Of a stretch of DNA of 64,000 nt, positions 1-10,468 are shown one piece after another. Within the stretch, counting starts at the first letter, position 1. Each line of letters begins with the position of its first letter. Made by a program: the position numbers and the translations under genes. Origin of the DNA: Nemertoderma westbladi (Eukaryota > Xenacoelomorpha > Nemertodermatida > Nemertodermatidae). The notes under the pieces were generated by a model, which saw only the letters and a list, made by a program, of their open reading frames with translations, had not been told where the DNA came from and did not search any database. The stretch is from contig JAUCBJ010007345.1 of the NCBI GenBank assembly GCA_032718475.1, forward strand, positions 1 to 64,000. The letters run 5' to 3'.

Positions 1-570
1 ACGTTGTGGGGTCTTCGAGCAGCACGTGTTCAAATGTTCAATGACTGAGCAGCGACTAATTAACAAATTTATGAGGGATTCATTGACCAGCTACAGACAG
101 ACCAATATTGTGACATATATTTTAGTTTAATGTTTGATTCAATTAGAGGCACAAATTAAAAAGGCTACAAATATATAGGGTTGAATAATTAAATTAGTCA
201 CCCATTAAAAGGTAGGCAAATATAAGTTGCAATCTATATAAATTTTTAAATTCAGTAGTGTGCGTGTGTTGTGTATTGATTCCGTAGATTTCATGTTGAA
301 ATAGCGTTCATTAACTTAATTTCTATTTAATTATTCAGGCATACTAATACCCACTTTAAATTAGTTCGTGTGTGTTAAGTGTGTAAGAATTGATTGTTTT
401 GGCACGAACCCATTAGGGCACAGAAACTGACGGATTCTTCGCGAATTTCGCAAACGTCGCGAATTTCGCAAACGTCGCAAACTTCGGTAATTTTTTCTAC
501 AATTTTGACTCCTTAAGCAAAAGTGTCCCGAATGAGTTTTTTAACTTTTATTTTTTTGTGATTTTGATTG
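1..570. other. Non-coding A+T-rich sequence
   Basis: No credible ORF or RNA gene is seen. At about 440-482 a short direct repeat (unit near CGCGAATTTCGCAAACGT) occurs a little over two times. Confidence 0.5.
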
Positions 571-577
571 CTTTTTT

Positions 578-816
578 ATATTAGTGAATGTTCTAGAACC
601 TTAGTAGATTTTTTATGGTATATAGCTAGTATTTTTTACTAGCTAGTAATTTTTGGAAATTATTTTGGTCATTAATATATTCTTCAACAGTTTAACCTGA
701 AATATCATGGACTTTCACATTTTTTATAATTTCTAAAAATACTAGCTAGCAAAAAACACTACCGGTAGCTATCATAAAGAACATATCTACTAATGTTCTA
801 GAACTTTCACCAATAA
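578..816. mobile_element. Foldback (inverted-repeat) element
   Basis: The arm at about 578-662 matches, with small gaps, the reverse complement of about 727-816. Shared blocks include GTTCTAGAAC, TAGTAGAT, CTAGCTAGTA and a terminal GAAATTA. The arms are about 85-90 bp around a ~65-bp spacer. No ORF is present, so this is most likely a non-autonomous hairpin MITE. The exact ends and target duplication are not clear. Confidence 0.6.
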
Positions 817-900
817 CAAAAAAATTTAAAAACTCTAAAAAATGATTGGTGAAAAATGGCTGGGGTGTCGACAGGGAGAAGTAGGGACCGTGTTGCTTAA

Positions 901-1949
901 CCCCTTAGAGCCTATGACGTCCAGTGCATGTCACCATGGACAACACTAAGACATGCAGTGGACGTCATGCTGCAATATGCTGCAATACATGTTTCATTGG
1001 AAGGCTCTTGGTCTAGGTATACTGGTGGATAGTATTAAAGACATTTAGTGCTCTTCATGGCAAAAAATCCATTCTGTACTGTAGATAGGCTGTATTGTAG
1101 ACTGTAGTATTAGTGTTAGGTATATGGCGTAATGCCAACCACAGTACAGTAGTACAGACTGACAGTAAGACCGACAGACAGACAGACTAGATTTATGTAA
1201 ACGTGTAAACTGACATCAGAAATGAAATCAGCAACCCTTAACACCCCCATAGCGGGAATGTTGGTTAGTTAGTATACTTTCTTAAGTTTTGACAGACTGA
1301 CTGACAGAAAGACCGACAGACCAACAGCCAGACAGACTAGATTTATTAAACGTGAAAACTGACATCTGAAATGAAATCAGCACCCATTAAAACCCCCATA
1401 ACGAGAATGTTAGTTAGTTTGTATTCTTTTTAAAGTTTTGACAGACTGACTGACTGACAGAAAGACCGACAGTCCGACAAACTAGATTAATGTAAACCTG
1501 AAAACTGACATCAGAAATGAAATCAGCACCCCTTAAAACCCCCATAGCGAGAATGTTAGTTAATTTGAATTGTTTTTTATGTTTTGACAGACTGACTAAC
1601 AGAATGACCGACAGACAGACAGACTAGATTTATGTAAACGTGAAAACTGACATCAGAAATGTAATCAGCACCCCTTAAAACCCCCACAGCGAGAATGTTA
1701 GCGACACGTTTTAATTATTAACCATATTTCGTAAGATATATTTCATCATCGTGTCTGCACGGTATTTCACATAGCGCCCCATTTGGTGATCTCCAGTGAA
1801 TGTTTGGATTTGACCTGACCAAATTGGTTTACTACGGAAGATCCGCAGTGGGCACACCTAAGCGGGTGTGGGCCACTCGGAATCCGACGACGCGGCGCAC
1901 ATATTGACATTTGGCGTATGTACATTTCTTACAGTAGGGAGCCACTGGG
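901..1949. mobile_element. Possible piggyBac-like non-autonomous element
   Basis: The interval is bracketed by TTAA (897-900 and 1950-1953). It starts CCCCTTAGAGCC and ends GGAGCCACTGGG, so both ends carry CCC/GGG next to TTAA as piggyBac-type elements do. The terminal match is otherwise poor, so the call is tentative. An inverted pair GACGTCCAGTGCATGT / ACATGCAGTGGACGTC lies near the left end. No transposase is present; most of the interior is a satellite. Confidence 0.3.
1160..1705. repeat. Tandem satellite, ~146-bp unit, about four copies
   Basis: The block GACATCAGAAATGAAATCAG recurs (some copies varied) at about 1212, 1361, 1506 and 1650, a spacing of 143-149 bp. Each unit also has a GACAGACTGACTGACAGAAAG-like stretch, an ACTAGATTTATGTAAACG-like block and ACCCCCATAGCGAGAATGTTAG. 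Copies have diverged by small indels. No coding potential. Confidence 0.85.
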
Positions 1950-2137
1950 TTAAGAGTTTTTACGGTATACTTAATATGAACAAAAAGAAGAAAGTGTTGG
2001 CGATGTATCTGAAAAATAAATAAATAAACGTTGCTCTTTGTATCTCAAGTTGATTTGGATTAGGACAATGTGATACTTTTAACTCCTGCAATAATTCAGG
2101 TGGTTTGATGAGACTGCTTAGGGGTGGGGTGGGGTGT

Positions 2138-2155
2138 GGGGGGGGGGGGGGGGGG
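2138..2155. repeat. Poly(G) tract, 18 G
   Basis: An uninterrupted run of 18 G preceded by G-rich GGGGTGGGGTGGGGTGT. It is one of several long G runs in the window and could form G-quadruplexes. Confidence 0.9.
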
Positions 2156-3050
2156 CAACTGAGAAAATGTGACAAAGAAATGGAAAGAAAGGCAATGTTA
2201 TAGTAAATGGATTTGGGTTATGTAATACTCTGTAGCAGCTGCTGGCTCCGAGGTAACTAATTTTGTATAGCCTGGGACTGACTGTCTCTGGGTAGTATAT
2301 TATTGAAGACATAAGTACATGAAGGAGAGATAATGTTTACTTTAGCTTTGATTTATGTTGTCAGCCTGGGGCGTCCTTCCGGTTCAATGAGTTATTGGGC
2401 AGATTTATTACATTGCAAGACTGTTTGATGCTTATGGTATATGAATCGAGGTGAAGTTATCATTATAAACATTGTCAAATTAAACCGAGTTATCAGGATG
2501 GAAAACTCATTTTGTATAATGTAGTATCCTCAGACCACACCTGTGACAAAAATTGATGGATTGGGATAAATAGGGCTGTAGGGTGGGAGTTGGTGTGTAA
2601 GCCGCCTATGGAATCGGAAGAATATATCAAATTGACTGTTTTAATTATAACATTGACCTGCGGAATCAATGAGAATTGTATGGAAGTAGAAATCTAATAT
2701 TTATATCAAACACATGCATGGTACTGTATCCGGGGATTGCCGCCTGTCAATATGTACACGTTCTCTGAACCCAGAGTTATACTGCCGTATTTGGGCGAAT
2801 ACGACAGGCTACTGTACTATACAGTACGTTTGTTGTGGTTAGTGACGGGTTGTTAGTATCTCATGCAAAATAAATGTAGGACTTTGTAATTATTTTGCAA
2901 ATATTGGGACCATGCATTTTCTAACTTACAGGTTTCGTTGCATTGCTTGGATCAAACTTATCCTGTATTCTATAATGCGTGGTATTTTACTCTCCGACAT
3001 CGGTAGAGGTGAAGAGGTGTGTTGTTGGTCTGCCTCTGCCTCATTGGGGC

Positions 3051-3071
3051 GGGGGGGGGGGGGGGGGGGGG
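3051..3071. repeat. Poly(G) tract, 21 G
   Basis: Uninterrupted run of 21 G, the longest homopolymer seen in the window. Confidence 0.9.
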
Positions 3072-3706
3072 TGTTGGGGCAAGTGTCAGATTTATCTATT
3101 CGTGTTGATGGTTGGTGAGGATTCTACTTCTGGCTAGGTCTGGCCTAGAGTAGAAGCAGTTCCGCGGCAATAATAATATTGCTCCTCAAAAGAGGGCCCT
3201 TACTGCATCAGGGACGCGTTTTTCGACAGAGCCCCGTCAGCTGAAACAGCCAGTGCCGCTAGTCGGTGGGGTTGACTTGTTGACGAGAGGCTATTATGAG
3301 GCGCAATGGGATACGCATTGCGTATCTCCTTTTGTCAACCAATACTGGCCTAAGATATATTTTAAAACATTTGTTTATTAATAATGCAATAACTGAATAA
3401 CCATATAACGGAAAGACAAATCGAATTGAAACTTTTAATTACTAATAATAATTGTGGTGAGAGGTGATTGGAAATCAAGCATATATGTTATGTTATGGTA
3501 GGCAGAGGCAAATGAATTGATGTCTGTTGAGATGTATTGAAGGAGCACTATTCCTTCTACTAGACTACTACAGGTTAGGCCATGTCCTTGTGTGCTAGCC
3601 TAGGCACTGGCTTGGTCAATGACTTTAGCTTTAGCTGCCATTTTAGTAATGTACAACTTCAAGAAATATTATTGGGCACGGCTGCCCTTGTTCATGCCTT
3701 GTTGTC

Positions 3707-3812
3707 ACACACACACATACACACACAGAGACTTTTGAAAAACGGCCATAGTATAATTACAGTATATCAGTTCGCTGATGGCTCGCCATTCGTGTCTCGC
3801 CCCACACAAAAT
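3707..3812 (+). repeat. Dispersed repeat, copy 1
   Basis: A CA-rich microsatellite followed by ACTTTTGAAAAACGGCCATA, then CAGTTCGCTGATGGCTCGCC and CGTGTCTCGCCCCACAC. The same ordered block recurs at about 5222-5323, so this is an interspersed repeat of about 100 bp. Confidence 0.75.
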
Positions 3813-4214
3813 ACGCATTCACGCAAACAAACAAGTAAAATTAGCCTCGAGATAGCGATAGTTTATGTGCTCGGGAAGAGAGCTTTCGATCATTTGCTCA
3901 GATTGGTGCTCGTGTGTCGGAGTGTATAGCTTGGACAGACTCACAGACTCATAGACTCACAGACAGACAATGCATATTTATATATAACACTAGAAACCTT
4001 CTAGTTCACAAGCTTCTATACAGTCAATCAATCAATGGACAATATCAAACATAAATAAATTAATTAATTAACTTAACAAAACTTTACATGTATAACTGCG
4101 TGTGTAACTGGAAAACTGTATAACTGCAGAGTAGTGGTTAGCGTCCTCGCAAACATAACCTATAGTGCAGTAGGTCACTGCAGCAACTCTATCGTATTAA
4201 AATGGAAGGTTGTA

Positions 4215-4560
4215 ATTTCAGACATTTCGCCCCCTAGTGGCAGACTGCCTGCCAAGTGCCAAGTATCAGCAAAAAAGCATTCATAAACAACAAAATTGTA
4301 GGTTTCCTCATTCAGACATTTCATCCCCTAATAGCGGCAGACTGGGGAACTGTAGATTGGTCATCGTCTCCCCAAGCCCAAATACACACCCTTACGGTGT
4401 AGTATACTCTGCTTGGTATCAGCAAAAAAAACATTATAAACATATTGTGTAAAGGACCTAAGTATCAGCTAAAAATCATTATTAATAACAAAATAGGATA
4501 AGATTTTCACTTTCAGACATTTCGCCTCCTAGTGGCAGACTGAAGAACCGCAAACTGGTC
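4215..4560. repeat. Diverged direct repeats (CAGACATTTCGCC... units)
   Basis: The block CAGACATTTCGCCCCCTAGT followed by GGCAGACTG occurs at about 4219, in changed form at about 4313 and again at about 4514. Each is near an AAGTATCAGCAAAAAA-like block with CATTCATAAACAACAAAAT-type sequence. This is an old tandem repeat array with indels. Confidence 0.6.
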
Positions 4561-5221
4561 GGCGTCCTCCCAACACGCAGCTATGGTCTGGTAGAATTTA
4601 TTCTGCAAAGTGTCAGCAGAGTGGTTACGATGATGCTGTTATAATTTCCTGCTTGCTGATCAGTAATTTCTCAGATAACAAAACAACTGCAGAATAATGC
4701 AATTTTACCTCAAAGACGCATTCATGCAAGTATCAAGTAAATGTGTAAAATAATCAGCCTCGAGATAGCCTTTACAATTCATGTTCACGGGCTCAGGATG
4801 GTCTGCATCATATAGATGAACGCACATGATAGAGTCAAGATCCAACTTGTAGGATGACGGACTGACGACCTGCTAGGCCTACCTCGCTAGCACCCATCCG
4901 GTACATTGCAAAATTGAATAATTGAATCATTTTGTGTTTATGATTATAAACAATATGTGAACTGAAAAAAGCTAATCTAAGATTTACTGCTGGTTCTTAC
5001 CAATGTAAGTCAAGAACCAATCACAGTAGATCCACTCCGCTCTCCTGCTGGGTCCTATTTATTGAGATTACTACTTAACCAACCCAGCCTGCTGCAGGCC
5101 ACCTATGATTGGTCTGCAAGTAGCTAGCTACCTGGCTAACCGATGTATCATTCGCTCAGATTGGTGCTCTTTAGCTGAATATATTAATTTAGATTATGGC
5201 TTCCGACATTTATGGCTACCG

Positions 5222-5323
5222 ACACACACACATGTCACACAGACACACACAGACTTTTGAAAAACGGCCATAGTATAATTATATCAGTTCGCTGATGGCT
5301 CGCCATACGTGTCTCGCCCCACA
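5222..5323 (+). repeat. Dispersed repeat, copy 2
   Basis: Second copy of the block described at 3707-3812, with the same order: CA microsatellite, ACTTTTGAAAAACGGCCATA, GTTCGCTGATGGCTCGCCAT and the CGTGTCTCGCCCCACAC end. Confidence 0.75.
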
Positions 5324-5727
5324 CTCTTCTTATTATAACTGTAATGTAGTAGAATTTTAGTAGTACTGTATAAAAACGTTATTGAAACTCTTTGCAATTG
5401 CCGTAGCACTGTCGAGTTTGAAGAAAAGGTGCTGGAAATGTGTGGGTCTTGGGACACATTAGAACTGGAAGTCAAACAAGTAGCTTCATTATCTGGCTAG
5501 GTTAAATTGTATTTATATATATTTATAATTAAATGCGATTTAAATTCTTTATATATTGAGCTTAATTTATATCGCCCTAGTGTGTGTTATACATAAAAAT
5601 GTACGAACAGTCGTACACGTGTTATATAAATATGTTTTATCCGAGCCCTTGTACTGGTCAAATTATATTACATAATTAAATGCAATTTAAATTGCGTTAT
5701 ATATTGAACTTAATCTATCAGATAGAG

Positions 5728-6087
5728 ATGGCTGCACCAGCACCAGGTATCTGCACCACTATCTGCGCCACTGTCTGCACCACTGTCTGCACCAGTGTTT
5801 GCACCACTGTCTGCACCACTGTCTGCATCACTGTCTGCACGAGTGTCTGCACCACTGTATGCACCACTGTCTGCACCAGTGTCTGCACCACTGTCTGCAC
5901 CATTGTCTGCATCACTGTCTGCACGAGTGTCTGCACCACTGTATGCACCACTGTCTGCACCAGTGTCTGCACCAATGTCTGCATCAATGTCTGCACCACT
6001 GTCTGCTTAACGTTTACACCCTATTACTTATTATTTATCTTATTAGACTTATTGTATTACAAGTTTAAATTTATGTTAAAAAAGTAA
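5728..6087 (+). CDS. Cys-periodic repeat ORF on a 12-bp minisatellite
   Basis: From the ATG at 5728 (a longer in-frame ATG lies at 5680) this reads about 119 codons: MAAPAPG, then some twenty four-residue units of the type C-T-T/S-V, then a hydrophobic tail rich in L, Y and F ending in basic residues. The DNA is a 12-bp tandem repeat (CTGCACCACTGT-like, 5744-6006) with a higher-order period of 84 bp (for example about 5823 and 5907). Because 12 is divisible by three, several other frames and the opposite strand are open too, so openness alone is weak evidence. The Cys every four residues and the terminal hydrophobic segment are visible. No family is recognised and it may simply be a minisatellite. 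Confidence 0.3.
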   Translation: MAAPAPGICTTICATVCTTVCTSVCTTVCTTVCITVCTSVCTTVCTTVCTSVCTTVCTIVCITVCTSVCTTVCTTVCTSVCTNVCINVCTTVCLTFTPYYLLFILLDLLYYKFKFMLKK

Positions 6088-6089
6088 CT

Positions 6090-7340
6090 AAATTATTTAT
6101 TTCCAAATCATAATCTATGTTAACATAACGAACTTGAGAATTTAAGTAGAACCGAAAGTTTAATCAAGTTGCTGGGAGCCGAACTCTGAACAGAGAAACC
6201 AAGTCTAACTAACTGGACTGCCGCTAAAAGCCTAAAGCAGAGTTGGAGCAGCGATCTCCAGCAGATAGGCGCTACTAGTTGGCTGTCAATCAATGGGCGG
6301 TTTGTTTGAAGAAATGCCGCCCCGCACTAAACTTTGAATGTAAATTAAATCAACGCTAAAGCCCGTTATCTATTCACACTTTCCACATCAATTTAATTAT
6401 CTACAATGAACTTACATACCAAATATTAATTAAAAATTCATTTGTACAGGCACTTTTAAAAAACGACTTTTTGACATTTTTGCTAAATTAAATTAATTAT
6501 AAAAACGCTTATATTGATAATTGATGTTTCTAATAAATATAATCTGGTTTATAAATAGTGTATGTATAAAGTTGCCGCAATGCTTGGTTAATTATCTAAT
6601 TCTGAAGTGAATAAAATTAACTATTAAATTGGGGTATATTATTGGAAAATATAAAATATGACCAAATTAAAGTAAAAAATAAAATTGGTTTTAAAAATTG
6701 TTGTTCTTCGGGCTTTCAGTAGCAAACAGTACTACTCATATATTATAATTTGATGTGTGTTTGAAATCCTGGGGACTATGTACACCAAAGTTACATTAAG
6801 TTTTATTTTTGATAATATTGACTTTTATTAAAAAAACGATATTTAAAATGGCCATAACTTCGGTTCTAATGAACCAAATTTGCTGAAATTTTCAACATAA
6901 CTTAATAATAGCAATATCGTCAGACCCTGTAAATTTGGTAAAGATCGAACATTTAAAAAAAATGAGTGCCACCGAGATTTGCCCATTATTACAAATCATT
7001 GGCTCTAGGGTAAGGTGGCGCAGCAGGCTGGGGCTCGAGGATGGGGCGGATCTCCCGCTCACTACTTGAAATGCGGCCGAACAGTAGTACAGTACTGCCA
7101 GACTGCTTCAGTTTTAATTATTTACATCATTTCATATTTACAATAGTAGCTAGGTACCTGATTGTTGACATATCTGTATAGGTGGTGGGCGTTTATTTAC
7201 ATTTTTGATAATTAAAAGCACATGTGTTTCCTTTTTTCATTATTATTAATTATTAAAAAAATTATTTCATGAATAATTATTGATTATTAAACAAAATATT
7301 GCATGAATAATTATTGATTATTAAAAAAAAATCGACTCCC
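6090..7340. other. A+T-rich intergenic stretch
   Basis: No gene is recognised. A short G+C-richer patch at about 7005-7085 contains TGGCGCAGCAGG, which fits a Pol III box A, but no matching box B is seen at the right distance. Confidence 0.4.
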
Positions 7341-7344
7341 CACC

Positions 7345-7452
7345 TGTCTCTCCCACAGCCACAACACCTCCATTTATCTCCCCCACAACACCTCCACCTA
7401 TCTCAGTATCTCCACCACATCACCTCCACCTATCTCCCCAACATCACCTCCT
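7345..7452. repeat. Short tandem repeat, CACCTCCACCTATCTC-like unit
   Basis: Imperfect repetition of CACCTCCA/CCTATCTCCCC/ACATCACCTCC blocks on a C-rich strand; no coding potential. Confidence 0.5.
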
Positions 7453-7767
7453 GAAACCCTAGTCATCCATTTTTCCTACGCCTTTAGCGACACGTTTTGG
7501 AACTGACCCCCCACGAAAGCTATAACATTTTGGTCTAAGTAAAATAACCTGATCAAACGGGATAGACTTCCCTTCATCCTTAAAATATATATATTTCCCT
7601 TTCTGTTCTACTGTATACAGCGGATGTGTAATAGGTTAATTTGAACAGTCTAAAACTTTTTTTGATTGTAACGCAGATAATAATTGGTGTTGGGATAAAC
7701 CAACTCACTGTAAAAAAAAGAATCCGTGTCCCCGCCTAACAAATTTATACTACAATTTAATTCGGCT

Positions 7768-8685
7768 TCAAGGGGCATTAATTTCTCGTAGAAGAAACTG
7801 TAATAATCTAACTTCGAGGTCCAATACAGCTTGGCCTAAAAAAATAGGTTTATGCAAACAAACCGCAGTTTTAGATAGGACGTGACCTGATAGTGAATCA
7901 GTGAACATAATTAAATTTTCGTGATTCGGCTTGGATAATAATAAGTCACATTTCTCGATTGAATTACATAAGCGAAATGAGACACGGTCCCGTATATTCT
8001 CCATGCTTTTCCCGAAAAGCGCATTATTTTTTCCTTTGTGAAACTTATCATAAAAGTCATTGCTTGCAATTTTTCTTTGCTGGGTGTAACTTTCAATAAA
8101 ATCCTTAAAAATGTAACCTTGCTTAAATCTAATAAGTTTATGAACTTTAATCAAGCGCATGCCATGATGAATATAAAAGCGCAATAATTTTACATGCACA
8201 TCGTACTCATACTTATCAAATTGGGTTAACATCAATTTTTTCGTTGAACTATTGAAAATTTTATCACTATTATAATGTCGCCAAAGACTTTTCATGTGTG
8301 GACTGAGATACCTACTATCGAGTTTAACATGCTCGGGTGCAAATGGAAGCTCGGCTGTGGCATCATGAATAGTCGTTGGGTATTCAAGGTCTACAACAGC
8401 AAAATATCCGTATATCGTCAATTTCCAGACTCATGATATCGACACTTTCAACATCCAACCATTCAAAGTCAGATAAGATAAGGATAAGGAATAAGGATAA
8501 GGAGTCAGATAAGGAAGTTTCTCCAACATTGAACCGCTATATAAACTGTTGAAATCTAAATTATATAAATGAGCTTCAGGTTTATTAGGGTCGTATGTTT
8601 CTGTGCCTGGTATATTCGCATTTGCCATATGAAGGTTGGTGTAAGAAACTCCGCCCCTAATGGAATTTTCGAATGTTAAATACAT
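7768..8685 (-). pseudogene. Polinton-type protein-primed DNA polymerase B remnant
   Basis: Read on the minus strand, two open segments (8685-8431 and 8421-7768) lie in the same frame, separated by an in-frame TGA at 8433-8431. Visible motifs are a polymerase motif A stretch LDFNSLYSGSM followed by LEKLP, an AVVDLEYP element, motif B as KGKNNALFGKSMEN, and a motif C position reading MFTDSL where family B enzymes have DTDS, so one catalytic Asp looks lost. The order and the KxxxN..FGK block fit the protein-primed PolB of Maverick/Polinton elements, which replicates the element's DNA. The exonuclease half is missing and the end is ragged. No capsid gene is adjacent on this side; the BEL1 insertion separates it from the Polinton block at 30-38 kb. 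Confidence 0.8.
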
Positions 8686-8814
8686 TTAATGGTCTGCAAG
8701 TAGACAAATATGTGACTTGGAAAATCTCAAAGCCGCATCCCAACTAACCCCCGCCATCGTGTAATAGTTCGAGACCTCAAGCGAATAATGTTTAGTACAA
8801 GTGTCCCTCAACTA

Positions 8815-9135
8815 ATGTGTGTGTCCCTCATTAATGTTGTGTCCCTCATTAATGTTTGTGTCCCTCATTAATGTTGTGTCTCTCATTAATGTTTGTGTCC
8901 CTCATTAATGTTTGTGTCCTATATCAATGTTTATGTCCCACATTATTGTTTGTGTCCTACATCAATGTTTATGTCCCACATTAATGTTTGTCACCCTGAT
9001 TAATGTTTGTCCCACATTAATGTTTGTGGCGCTGATAAATATCTATCCCTCATTTAATGTTTGTGGCGCTGATAAATATCTATCCCTCATTTAATGTTTG
9101 TGGCGCTGATAAATATCTATCCCTCATTTAATGTT
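8815..9135. repeat. Minisatellites: ~20-bp and 37-bp units
   Basis: From about 8815 the phrase GTGTCCCTCATTAATGTT recurs every 18-20 bp with drift. It then grades into three near-identical 37-bp units starting TGGCGCTGATAAATATCTAT at 9027, 9064 and 9101. Short ORFs here are by-products of the repeat. Confidence 0.85.
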
Positions 9136-9140
9136 TTTTT

Positions 9141-9836
9141 CCAAGTTGCTATAAGTTACTCTAGGTTGCCGGATGTTTTGGACAATTTGGTCAGCAACTA
9201 TCAACTTAATTTGAGCAACATTAACTTTTAGTCTCTGTTATATGAGGCATCTTTAACAGCAACAAAATTCGCGTTTACATAGAGCAACTTGATCGGCAAC
9301 CTGAAATGCTTACTAAGTTGCTGATAGAGTTGCTCAAAATGTTGCCATGTACTGTAGAAAAAACAGGTCTTTAATTATTCGTCATGACGTACTGTAAGTG
9401 AACTTTACTTTAACGTAGCTGTAACCCTGTAGCTAGACTTTGTTCTTACTGTAGAGAGAGTACCACCCGTGGCTATATTATGTACTTAGAGTTCCGCTTT
9501 CTTGAATCTAAATTTTGTTCTTATAGTTCTGCGTTTGGCTACATTTTGTTCAATTTGTATTGATACATGATTCTAACTACAGTCCCGTACTTATTTTAGA
9601 AGCAATTTATACAAAAATATCAAAAACTTATGGAGCCCTTTAGAATTTTGAATTCAAAAATTTCCAACATGTGTGCAAGTGTGTTAAGCTATATTGTATG
9701 TAATTATTTGTTATTATTGCGTTTACAGGTAATACTAACACCTGATCATGTGCTAGTTAACATGTTAGAACGCACTTATTAGCTAATAACAAATACGCAC
9801 ATGTATTACGTGCGCACTACGCACTAAATTATTAAG
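9141..9836. other. Intergenic, no gene seen
   Basis: A+T-rich. Around 9190-9350 short GTTGCT/AGCAAC blocks recur in both orientations, suggesting an old degraded inverted repeat, but I could not define ends. Confidence 0.4.
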
Positions 9837-9913
9837 GGTGTAATATTATGGGTTTGTTCAGAAGTGGAAAAAATGGGAGCGCGTCACCGGGGGTTGAACC
9901 AGCGCTATACGCA
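9837..9913 (+). mobile_element. Left part of a MITE copy split by BEL1
   Basis: The block from GGTGTAATATTATGGG to GCGCTATACGCA matches 28401-28478 almost exactly. In the downstream copy it runs on uninterrupted into CGTTTCGGCCTAACAGGCC. Here the continuation is found only after BEL1, at 28105. This copy was therefore the target of the BEL1 insertion. Confidence 0.8.
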
Positions 9914-10039
9914 TATAGAATTATATTCCCTAAATGCCGTGGATTTTCAAAATTTTATTTTATTCGAATTAACTTTGTAAAGATTGCTTTGAGTTCTCAT
10001 TAGTATTGGTTCTATCTATTGTGTATCTATCGGTCAAGT

Positions 10040-10126
10040 GGTTCAGTAGCTCAGTTGGTAGAGCGTTGGAAATTATATGTGTAGTAGGTATCGAGTTCGA
10101 ATCCTAATAAGTGCGAATTATTTTTT
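10040..10126 (+). promoter_or_regulatory. tRNA-like Pol III cassette in the 5' LTR
   Basis: Box A TAGCTCAGTTGG (10047-10058) matches the tRNA D-arm consensus and pairs as GCTC...GAGC. Box B GAGTTCGAATCC (10093-10104) lies 46 bp downstream, close to tRNA spacing. A run of six T (10121-10126) follows as a potential Pol III terminator. The acceptor, anticodon and T stems do not pair well, so this is not a functional tRNA; it looks like a tRNA-derived internal promoter captured by the LTR. Confidence 0.6.
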
Positions 10127-10323
10127 GTGCAGAATTTCAACTCATTTAAATTAACCGCTACAAATTAATTGCATTTGTCTGTACCAATGAGACCGTAGTT
10201 ATTTGATTGTAACCAATGTTGTGTAAGTTATATATTAGCTGGACCAATAAGCTATCTTTAAAACCTTGTTAGAATCTATAGAACAATCGAGAATTTTCTC
10301 GATTGATTGCGGCACAAATTTGG

Positions 10324-10330
10324 TATAAAA
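10324..10330 (+). promoter_or_regulatory. TATA box in the 5' LTR
   Basis: TATAAAA, 133 bp upstream of an AATAAA poly(A) signal (10463-10468). This spacing fits a U3-TATA / R-poly(A) arrangement, with transcription starting near 10355. The same pair exists in the 3' LTR at 25032 and 25171. Confidence 0.5.
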
Positions 10331-10462
10331 AGGTGCGATTTCGTTCATTAATCTAATCTACTTTAGTTCACTTACTACTACTTTAGTATACATTATCTTA
10401 TCAATATTCTGTCGTGCTTAGTTTATTCTCAGATTACATTGTATTATAATTGTATCTTCTGT

Positions 10463-10468
10463 AATAAA
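10463..10468 (+). terminator. Poly(A) signal in the LTR
   Basis: AATAAA. The copy in the 3' LTR (25171-25176) would be the functional one for the element's RNA. Confidence 0.5.

Larger units (their letters stand above)
2160..5650. other. Intergenic stretch, no gene recognised
   Basis: Only short ORFs without recognisable domains. It contains a 21-G run, CA-rich microsatellite patches and the direct repeats listed separately. Confidence 0.45.

Noticed and set aside
5718-5999. Antisense Val/Gln/Thr-repeat ORF over the minisatellite
   Set aside because: A 12-bp repeat without stops opens several frames on both strands; this one has no extra support.
7005-7085. tRNA-derived SINE head
   Set aside because: A box A-like TGGCGCAGCAGG is present, but no box B at proper distance and no tail or second copy.
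8815-9135. CRISPR-like array
   Set aside because: Units are contiguous minisatellite copies without unique spacers, in an animal genome.
10040-10126. Functional tRNA gene
   Set aside because: Box A and B fit, but the acceptor, anticodon and T stems do not pair; kept only as a Pol III-like cassette.
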